Of a stretch of DNA of 22,870 nucleotides, positions 15,204 to 21,280 are shown in pieces. The stretch is from an uncultured Ruminococcus sp. GTDB taxonomy: Bacteria; Bacillota; Clostridia; Oscillospirales; Ruminococcaceae. Below the pieces are notes generated by a model. It ran no database searches and was not told the origin of the DNA. It was given only the letters and a program-made list of their open reading frames with translations. The first letter of the stretch is position 1; every line of letters begins with the position of its first letter. The position numbers and the translations under genes are program-made. Location: positions 1-22,870 of the forward strand of contig CAMNAY010000005.1 in NCBI GenBank assembly GCA_946531975.1, written 5' to 3'.

Positions 15204-15661
15204 TGCTCTGCCTGCTTCAGCGCCGCGCCGGCAGCCTCCTTGAATTCGTTGTAATTGATCGTTGCGCCGCTGATCGCATCCACACCGCTGAGCTTGCCTT
15301 TTTCCACCAGCTTTGCCGCATACTGATCGCAGGCGCCGACCGCCTTCTGTGCCTTGTTGTAGAAATCACGGTTGGCGATCTCGCCGTTTTCCTTGCCGTA
15401 ATTCTCATCCTTCGGGGTGCCGTCCAGCTCGAAGGTGTGGAATTCGCATTCCGTGATCTTGTTGTCCTTGATCGTCAGCTTGACGACGCCGTAGCCGTTG
15501 CCGGCGGTGTCGTCCTTGTCATCATTGACATATTCCTCGCTCTGTGCGGTGTAGGTGCCGTCCTTGTAGTTCTTCGGGGCATCGTCCCCGCCGCCGCAGC
15601 CTGCACAGCAAATGCCGCAGACCGCGGTCAGCGCCAGCAGGAATACAGTTCGTTTTTTCAT
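15200..15661 (-). CDS. FMN-binding domain lipoprotein (covalent flavinylation motif)
   Basis: The 153-residue secreted protein has a lipoprotein signal ending C-A-G-C22, followed by a glycine/aspartate-rich stretch and an FMN-binding domain related to NqrC/RnfG/PplA. The motif S131-G-A-T134 in DAISGATIN matches the flavinylation signature, where FMN is attached to Thr through a phosphodiester by the transferase ApbE. The lead-in (DGTYTA ... GVVKLTIKDNKIT) is also typical. The protein should be an extracytoplasmic one- or two-electron carrier near the membrane. No ApbE gene is in the window, so the transferase must be elsewhere. GAGGAG precedes the ATG. It follows the iron-cluster ATPase after a 180-base spacer and starts the redox part of the gene run. 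Confidence 0.9.
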   Translation of the reverse strand: MKKRTVFLLALTAVCGICCAGCGGGDDAPKNYKDGTYTAQSEEYVNDDKDDTAGNGYGVVKLTIKDNKITECEFHTFELDGTPKDENYGKENGEIANRDFYNKAQKAVGACDQYAAKLVEKGKLSGVDAISGATINYNEFKEAAGAALKQAEQ

Positions 15662-15841
15662 GGCTGATTCTCCTCATGTATGAAGGGGCACGCTGATTCA
15701 AGTGTCTCCGGCGGATTTATAATGAGGGCTCTGCCCTCAAACTCCCGCTTAATGGATACACTCCCTTTGGCGGGATATGCAGCGAAGCGATACTTTATTC
15801 AGCGGTTCCAAAGTTATCTTTTTTCAGAGGTCGGTTTCCGG
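15662..15841 (-). repeat. Spacer with nested inverted repeats (REP-like element candidate)
   Basis: This 180-base gap interrupts an otherwise tight gene run. It holds a 6-bp hairpin with a 3-base loop (GAGGGC 15724-15729, GCCCTC 15733-15738) and a wider inverted repeat (TCCCGC 15743-15748 with GCGGGA 15770-15775). Another repeat straddles the ATPase stop (CGGTTT 15832-15837 with AAACCG 15848-15853). The GC-rich GAGGGC/GCCCTC core followed by CAAACTCCCGC resembles short palindromic elements scattered between clostridial genes. No T run follows on either strand, so it is not a standard terminator, and no clear promoter was found. Confidence 0.4.
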
Positions 15842-16531
15842 TCACTCAAACCGGATCTTTCCGGTGAAATGATCGTTGACCTTCTCCTTTGCGATCTTGC
15901 CGCTGCGCAGGACGACCATTCTCTGTGCGACCTCCGCAACCTCCGGGTCGTGCGTGACAACAATCAGTGTCGTGCCCTCATCGTGCAGCTTGTGGAACAG
16001 ATCCACAACGATTTCTTCGTTTGCTTCGTCCAGATTACCGGTCGGCTCATCCGCGAGAACAATCTCCGGATAGTTGATGAGTGCGCGGGCAACGCAGACA
16101 CGCTGCTGCTCGCCGCCCGAAAGCTGGCTCGGCAGATGCTTCGCCCTGTCCTTCAGTCCGACGCGCTCCAGCGCCTCCAGCGCTTCCTTTTCATCCGGCA
16201 TGCTGTGATAATACTGCGCGAGCATGACATTTTCCAGCGCGGTCAGATAATTGACCAGATGAAACTGCTGGAAGATCAGCCCGATCTTGTCACGGCGGAT
16301 TGTCGTCAGATTCTTCTTGCTCTCCTTGGCGATGTCCACGCCGTCCAACAGGACTTCGCCCTTGGTCGGCTTATCCATGCAGCCGATAATGTTCATCATC
16401 GTTGATTTGCCGGAGCCGGAGGGTCCCATGATCGACACCCATTCGCCCTTTTCAACCTTCAGGTTCACATTATCCAGCGCATGCAGCTCGCCGTAGATCT
16501 TCGATACGTTTTTGAGTTCCAGTAAGCTCAT
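15842..16531 (-). CDS. ABC transporter ATP-binding protein of the iron cluster (MacB/LolD type; Cj1663-like)
   Basis: A 229-residue ATPase with Walker A GPSGSGKST (about 36-44), the Q-loop in IFQQFHLVNYLTALENVM, the signature LSGGEQQRVCVARAL, Walker B IVLADEPTGNLD and the switch VVTHDPEV. It is the typical MacB/LolD-type subunit and should drive the two FtsX-type permeases encoded just upstream (gap of 19 bases). The order FTR1, P19, DUF2318, two permeases and ATPase is that of the Campylobacter jejuni p19 cluster, where Cj1663 holds this place. Its exact role in iron uptake is not settled. AAGGAG precedes the ATG. Confidence 0.93.
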   Translation of the reverse strand: MSLLELKNVSKIYGELHALDNVNLKVEKGEWVSIMGPSGSGKSTMMNIIGCMDKPTKGEVLLDGVDIAKESKKNLTTIRRDKIGLIFQQFHLVNYLTALENVMLAQYYHSMPDEKEALEALERVGLKDRAKHLPSQLSGGEQQRVCVARALINYPEIVLADEPTGNLDEANEEIVVDLFHKLHDEGTTLIVVTHDPEVAEVAQRMVVLRSGKIAKEKVNDHFTGKIRFE

Positions 16532-16550
16532 TTGTTACACTCCTTCGTGC

Positions 16551-17702
16551 TTATTCGCCCTTTAAGACCAGTGCGGGATCGACGTCCGTCGCACTGCGGA
16601 TCGGCATGAGACTCGATGCGGCAGTGACCGCGATCGAAACCAGAATCGTAACCGGAACCAGCAGCGGGCGGAACCGGATCGAACTGCTGAATACACGCGT
16701 GCTGACCTCCTGTGCAAAGATGAAGCCCAGTACCGAGCCGAGAATGCCGCCGAGCAGACCCAGCATCATGCTCTCACCCATGAATTCCTTGATAATCGAG
16801 CTGTCCGGTGCGCCGATTGCCTTGCGCAGACCGATCTCGCGGCGGCGCTCCGCAACCACGGCGGTCATCGTTGTCGCGACGCAGATCATCGTCAGCGCCA
16901 GCACAACGACTGTGACCAGCAGTACCAGCGCCTGTAATTTCGTCAGGACCGTTGCTTCGGAAGCGGTCACACGCTTGACCACACGCGCACGCACGGTATC
17001 CACGCTGCTGTTGATCTGATCGACATATTTCTTGACGGCATCCGCGCCGCCCGACACGCTGACCTCGCAGACATCGAGCGTGCCCTGCTCCTTGGTCAGT
17101 GCGGCAAGATCATCGAGCGACATGTAAATGTAGTCCTCCTCTGAGCCGCCCGTTTCCACAATGCCGGTGATCTTGTAATCGGCAGTCAGGTCTTCCAGCG
17201 CCTCGCCCTTCTGCACCTTGCCCTCCGGCGTATAGCTGACCGTCAGGGTGCTGCCGACGCTCAGGCGGAAGGACTCCGCGACATTCGCGCCGACCATGAC
17301 CTCGCCCGAAGCAGCCGGCCATTCGCCGTCCACATTCCAGTAAGGGCTGGTTTTTTTCGCGCCCTCCGGATCGGTTCCGGCAACGACGATCGGGCTTTCG
17401 TGTACACGGACATTTTCATAGCGGTACGGTGCATAACCGACCAGATCGCTCTTTGCAATCCTGCCGATGCCCTGCGCGGCATCCTCCTGCGTAAAGGCTT
17501 CGTCTGCGGCTGTGAGGATCATATTTGCGCCGTAGTTTCGGAATTCTGCGCCCATCTGACGGGGCACATCGTAGTAGATTGTGACCAGACCGGAAAGGAT
17601 TGTCGCACCGATCGCAATCGACAGCAGTGCAACCAGCATCCGCGAGCGCCGCCGCAGAAGCGATGCCACAATCATCCGGAAAAACATCTTTCGTTTACTC
17701 AT
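16551..17702 (-). CDS. FtsX/MacB-type permease of the iron cluster, second of two (Cj1662-like)
   Basis: The 383-residue protein has one N-terminal helix (about 20-42), an extracytoplasmic MacB-like domain (about 45-255) and three C-terminal helices with the FtsX core (VAERRREIGLRKAIGAPDSSI, ending ATDVDPALVLKGE). Together with the preceding permease it would form the heterodimeric membrane part of a LolCDE/MacB-like complex powered by the ATPase downstream. The extracytoplasmic domain is poor in cysteine compared with its partner permease. GAGGTG precedes the ATG at 17702, and the upstream stop is 12 bases before the start. Synteny with the C. jejuni p19 cluster supports a role linked to P19/FTR1 rather than drug export. 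Confidence 0.9.
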   Translation of the reverse strand: MSKRKMFFRMIVASLLRRRSRMLVALLSIAIGATILSGLVTIYYDVPRQMGAEFRNYGANMILTAADEAFTQEDAAQGIGRIAKSDLVGYAPYRYENVRVHESPIVVAGTDPEGAKKTSPYWNVDGEWPAASGEVMVGANVAESFRLSVGSTLTVSYTPEGKVQKGEALEDLTADYKITGIVETGGSEEDYIYMSLDDLAALTKEQGTLDVCEVSVSGGADAVKKYVDQINSSVDTVRARVVKRVTASEATVLTKLQALVLLVTVVVLALTMICVATTMTAVVAERRREIGLRKAIGAPDSSIIKEFMGESMMLGLLGGILGSVLGFIFAQEVSTRVFSSSIRFRPLLVPVTILVSIAVTAASSLMPIRSATDVDPALVLKGE

Positions 17703-17714
17703 CTCATCACCTCA

Positions 17715-19007
17715 TTAGCGTCCGTGCAGGACCTCAGCCGGACGCAGACGCAGGAGCATCCGGATTGCCGGAATGCTGCCGATCAGCGTCACAAGAACGA
17801 CCAGAACCGCAACGATCGGGATGACCATGCCGCGCATGGTAATCGCGGAGCCGAAGACCGTGTGTCCGATGATCTGTGCAAAGCCCCAGCCCGCGAAGAA
17901 TCCGATCACGCCGCCGAAGATCGCCGTAATGAAGATCTCCGTCAGCACCAGCAGCGAAACTGCGCCGTTCTGCGCACCGATCGCCTTCATCAGACCGATC
18001 TCGCTGCTGCGCTCCATGACGCTCGCCGTCACGAGGTTGCAGATGCCCAGTGCCGCGCCGATGAGGCTGAGAATTGTAATCAGAATCATCAGGAGCTGCG
18101 TCTTTTCGAGGATCGCGCCCTCGGAGTCGGCAACCTGCCGCACGGGGGATGCCACGCAGTCGGTGATCGCCTCCTGAATCTGCCAGCAGATCGAGCTGGC
18201 GTATGCGGTGCAGTACCATTTTTCGTACTGGGCGACCGTCAGCGAAGAAGGACCGTCGCGGCGCGCACGCTCTGCGAGCTCATTCTCCGGCGTTGTCAGC
18301 GCACTGACCTCAATGCTGTCCACGCAGCCGTCGATGCCGGCAAGTGCCTGCGCGGTGTTCAGCGGCGCATAAATCTGCTCGTCCTCGTCGCTGCCCGCAT
18401 CGTAAATGCCGACGATCTTCAGCGAGCGCTCGCCCGCTTCGCCTTTGACATGCAGCGTGTCCCCGGCGTGCAGTCCCTGCTGCTCCGCCAGCACCGTGCC
18501 GACCATTGCAGCGTCGGCGTCCTCGCCGGTCTTTGACTCATCGAGCCACTCGCCCTCTTTGATCTCCCACCAGCTTCGCATGCTTGCGACACCTGCATCC
18601 AGTGCCTCGCCGGTCGGCAGATCCATGTGGTGATTGAACCAGCTTCCGACGACTGTCACCTTGCTGCCGTCATCCAGCTCGCTTTTGACATTCACAAACG
18701 GCGCATAATCCACAATATTGAACGCCCAGAAGATTGTCTTGATCTTTCCGAGCTCATCCTCCCGCAGATACGCGCCGGAGGAATCGCCCTCCATGTCATA
18801 CAGATTATTCAAAACAGATGCCGATTTCGGTACGACGGTGATATTTGCGCCGTAGGTCTTCAGTTCCTGATTCACTTTGTCACCGACATCCAGCATGACG
18901 CTGAGCATTGCCGTTGCAAGAGACGCACCGAGCGCGATCGTGAACGCGATCATCAGCATCTTCTTCCACTGGCGGAACAGTGTTCCGCGGATCATTCTGA
19001 GAAACAT
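17715..19007 (-). CDS. FtsX/MacB-type permease of the iron cluster, first of two (Cj1661-like)
   Basis: The 430-residue protein has an N-terminal helix (about 17-40), a larger extracytoplasmic domain (about 42-295) and three C-terminal helices with the FtsX signature (VMERSSEIGLMKAIGAQNG, ending LLRLRPAEVLHGR). The part around CTAYASSICWQIQEAITDC is rich in cysteine and aromatic residues and lies just before the second helix. It could take part in redox or metal handling, but that is speculation. AAAGGAGG lies upstream of the ATG. The DUF2318 gene ends 17 bases before it, so the two are co-transcribed. It is the first of the permease pair seen at this place in P19-type clusters. Confidence 0.9.
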   Translation of the reverse strand: MFLRMIRGTLFRQWKKMLMIAFTIALGASLATAMLSVMLDVGDKVNQELKTYGANITVVPKSASVLNNLYDMEGDSSGAYLREDELGKIKTIFWAFNIVDYAPFVNVKSELDDGSKVTVVGSWFNHHMDLPTGEALDAGVASMRSWWEIKEGEWLDESKTGEDADAAMVGTVLAEQQGLHAGDTLHVKGEAGERSLKIVGIYDAGSDEDEQIYAPLNTAQALAGIDGCVDSIEVSALTTPENELAERARRDGPSSLTVAQYEKWYCTAYASSICWQIQEAITDCVASPVRQVADSEGAILEKTQLLMILITILSLIGAALGICNLVTASVMERSSEIGLMKAIGAQNGAVSLLVLTEIFITAIFGGVIGFFAGWGFAQIIGHTVFGSAITMRGMVIPIVAVLVVLVTLIGSIPAIRMLLRLRPAEVLHGR

Positions 19008-19024
19008 GGCTTGCTGCGCCTCCT

Positions 19025-20308
19025 TTACTGAAATTCTTTCTTGTATTCGAGCAGCCCCTCAAACGGAATTACAATCTGACCGTTTTTGATGCTGTACGGA
19101 ATGACAATCGGGTTACAGCCGCCCTTGAAGCCGATTGTGTTGATGTTCATGACGACATCGCACAGCTTGCAGACGACCTGTCCGTCCTTTTCATAGTAGC
19201 CGGTCTCGCCGCAGATATCGCAGGCGTCCAGACCGATGCCGTATGCAGAGGAATTCGGCTTCTTGATGATAATGACGCGAATTGCGACATTGTCCTCAGT
19301 GGTATACGCAAACCGGTGCAGATGACCGTCCTGCACCTGCTCAAACGGGATATACAAATTGCTGTCGTCCATGATGCAGTTTTCGACCGGTGCAAGCTCA
19401 ATCTTCCGGTTCGCGATTGCGTGCAGCTTTGTCAGGGTCAGAACGCCGAATGCCGTGCAGAGCAGCGACAGCACCGCCCAGCGGCGGCTGACCAGCTTCT
19501 TCTTGCGGATCTTGCGGTGCTCTGCCGGATTTTTATAGGTTTCCTTGTTCATGAAGGTGCGGATCAGCAGGAATACCGGCGCCAGCAGCGAAACGCACAG
19601 TGCCGCATAGGTAAACAGGTAATCGCGGTTGGAGGTAAATTTAATGATCTCAAAACACTCATGATAATACTTGAAATCTCTGGTGATGATGCGCTTCTGC
19701 TGCATGATGCGGATGCAGTTCGCGCCCTGACGCAGCCCGTTGAAAATCAGCGCCGGACCGAGAATCAGCAGTGCCTGCCATGTCTGAAGCCGCAGCAGTG
19801 CCTTATACGCGGCAAGGCCCGCAAGGAACACCATCAGCACACCGAGCAGAATACCGATTGTCTTCAGCAGGAATGCCGAGGACAGCACCGTTTTTTCCGT
19901 CATCAGGATTGTGTACGGATTCGTGAACACATCCGGCAGCAGATAGATCAGCAGTCCGGCGGCGATCACGCCGAGCGCCGCCGATGCCAGCGCCTGAAGC
20001 GCAATGCCCGCAGGTCTCGGCAGCTTCTTTTTCAGCAGCGCCGCCAAAAGCGCCAGCACGCAAAATGCGCCCAGTGCCGACAGCGAGAACATGAAAATGC
20101 GCAGGTTCCAGAGGGACGTGTCAATCTTCCGCGTCGTATTTTTCAGATATGCCATGACGACCGCCGCACCCGTACCGAACAGACTCAGCGCCAGCATCGG
20201 AATGCTGCCCGCTTTTCCGTAGGCACGCTTTGCAAAGCCGGTCATCAGACCGATCAGAAGTGCTGCTGTCAGCAGCGCCTCTGTTGTTTCAACAAAGTAT
20301 TTCAGCAC
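19025..20308 (-). CDS. DUF2318-type membrane Fe-S protein of P19/FTR1 clusters (Cj1660-like)
   Basis: The protein has 427 residues with about seven to nine hydrophobic helices in its first 300, then an extracytoplasmic C-terminal domain. The domain carries the DUF2318 cysteine set: C363-x2-C366 (CDICGETGYY), C380-x2-C383 (CKLCDVVM) and C398 in GGCNPIVIPY. This domain is annotated as Fe-S or metal binding, and members sit beside FTR1 and P19 genes. A role as an electron donor or metal relay is plausible but not shown. The start is GTG at 20308, chosen because GGGAGG lies 8 bases upstream (20317-20322). An in-frame ATG at 20407 would add 33 non-membrane residues that include no recognisable feature. 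The permease follows 17 bases after its stop. Confidence 0.85.
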   Translation of the reverse strand: MLKYFVETTEALLTAALLIGLMTGFAKRAYGKAGSIPMLALSLFGTGAAVVMAYLKNTTRKIDTSLWNLRIFMFSLSALGAFCVLALLAALLKKKLPRPAGIALQALASAALGVIAAGLLIYLLPDVFTNPYTILMTEKTVLSSAFLLKTIGILLGVLMVFLAGLAAYKALLRLQTWQALLILGPALIFNGLRQGANCIRIMQQKRIITRDFKYYHECFEIIKFTSNRDYLFTYAALCVSLLAPVFLLIRTFMNKETYKNPAEHRKIRKKKLVSRRWAVLSLLCTAFGVLTLTKLHAIANRKIELAPVENCIMDDSNLYIPFEQVQDGHLHRFAYTTEDNVAIRVIIIKKPNSSAYGIGLDACDICGETGYYEKDGQVVCKLCDVVMNINTIGFKGGCNPIVIPYSIKNGQIVIPFEGLLEYKKEFQ

Positions 20309-20316
20309 TGTTTCAG

Positions 20317-20322
20317 CCTCCC
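20317..20322 (-). promoter_or_regulatory. Ribosome binding site deciding the GTG start of the DUF2318 gene
   Basis: On the - strand GGGAGG is followed 8 bases later by GTG (20308-20306). No comparable site precedes the in-frame ATG at 20407. Confidence 0.7.
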
Positions 20323-20390
20323 TTTTCAGAGGAATCCGGAGTCCGCGGACGGTGCCGTCATCCGCCGAATGCTCCGTTTGGTCACTCGTC

Positions 20391-20423
20391 CCATAGTATC
20401 TCAACATTCAGTGCAAACTATGG
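20391..20423 (-). promoter_or_regulatory. 7-bp inverted repeat upstream of the DUF2318 gene
   Basis: CCATAGT (20391-20397) and ACTATGG (20417-20423) form a perfect inverted repeat with 19 bases between the arms, in the A/T-richer middle of the spacer. It could be an operator or an RNA hairpin. TACTAT within it resembles a -10 box on the - strand, but no fitting -35 was found. Confidence 0.25.
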
Positions 20424-20450
20424 ACAGATTTATCAATTTGCCCCAAACGC

Positions 20451-20493
20451 ACAAATGCGCCATGCACCCTGAGGGCAGCATGGACGCATTTGT
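20451..20493 (-). repeat. Long stem-loop between the P19-like and DUF2318 genes
   Basis: The arms 20451-20465 (ACAAATGCGCCATGC) and 20478-20493 (GCATGGACGCATTTGT) pair along their full length with one bulged base. Inside, CCC (20467-20469) and GGG (20473-20475) can extend the hairpin. No T run follows on the - strand, so it is not a standard terminator. It might stabilise the upstream mRNA, mark a processing point, or be a dispersed palindromic element. Confidence 0.6.
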
Positions 20494-20525
20494 ATGTATG
20501 GATGCTTAAGAAATCCCGATTGTAA

Positions 20526-21200
20526 TTACCACTCCTGCGGTGCGTAATCCCAGCCGTCATACTTGACAACGATCGGGCCGTCCTTGAAGTAGTCATCGAA
20601 GGAGCCGCCGGGGCCGGTCTCTGCATCGGTGTGGAGCAGATAGCCGTTGTCCTCAGGGCTGTGGAAGGTGAACTCAATGCTGTAAGTATCCGCATTCGGC
20701 AGCTTGATGTTTGCGCCGTAGTGCGGACCGTCGGATGCGCTCATGACCATGAAGGAGCCCTTTGCTGCATCGGAGCCGTCAGAAGCGATGACTCTGTAAT
20801 CAACGGTCATGTACGGAACCCAGTCGCCGACACCGAAGCCCAGCTTGTTCTCCAGTGCGGAGACGTCTGCTTCCAGATGGATGTTGAAGTCCTCGATATT
20901 CTCATTGCCGCCGGACATCGGAACAGGCTGGAAGTACACAGCGGAAACATTCAGGAAGCCTGCTTCCTCATCCTCAAAGATCGGATACTCGGTGAAGCCG
21001 CCGCCGACCTCATCATCCGGAGCTGCTGCCTCAGAGCTGATCTCTGCGGAAACTTCCTCTGCCTCAGAGGACTCCTCTGCAGCGCTGGTTGCAGCGGTGC
21101 TGCTCGAATCAGCGGTGCTGGAGCTGCTGTCGTCGCCGCAGGCAGTGAAGGACAGTGCCATTGCTGCGACAAGAGAAATGCCGATCAGTTTCTTTGTCAT
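20526..21200 (-). CDS. P19-like periplasmic/surface iron-binding lipoprotein
   Basis: The 224-residue secreted protein has a lipoprotein signal (SFTA before C21), a Ser/Ala/Glu-rich linker (about 24-65) and a P19 (Tp34/FetP) domain from about 68 to the end. The metal-site residues of P19 are recognisable: the H-x-E pair in DFNIHLEADV, Met and His in SFMVMSASDGPHYGANI, and the later His in FTFHSPED. In Campylobacter P19 these bind copper and probably iron. It should collect iron outside the membrane for the FTR1 permease, which is encoded just upstream. The linker and lipid anchor are the Gram-positive adaptation of the periplasmic form. AGGAGG precedes the ATG at 21200. A stem-loop spacer of about 80 bases separates it from FTR1. 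Confidence 0.92.
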   Translation of the reverse strand: MTKKLIGISLVAAMALSFTACGDDSSSSTADSSSTAATSAAEESSEAEEVSAEISSEAAAPDDEVGGGFTEYPIFEDEEAGFLNVSAVYFQPVPMSGGNENIEDFNIHLEADVSALENKLGFGVGDWVPYMTVDYRVIASDGSDAAKGSFMVMSASDGPHYGANIKLPNADTYSIEFTFHSPEDNGYLLHTDAETGPGGSFDDYFKDGPIVVKYDGWDYAPQEW

Positions 21201-21280
21201 TTTTATTACCTCCTAAATAGATGAACAAAGATCTTTCCTTTTATATCAGCCGAACCGCTTCGGCTTATGAAAGGCGAATG
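21201..21280 (-). other. Spacer with a small stem-loop between FTR1 and P19-like genes
   Basis: The spacer holds a 7-bp stem (AGCCGAA 21248-21254 with TTCGGCT 21259-21265) with a 4-base loop and the P19 ribosome site next to the gene. On the - strand the bases after the stem are GATATAAAAGG, not a T run, so complete termination is unlikely. It may tune the ratio of the two products. Confidence 0.4.

Noticed and set aside
15700..15735. Promoter on the - strand before the FMN lipoprotein gene
   Set aside because: A TATAAA-like box exists, but no acceptable -35 element lies at the right distance.
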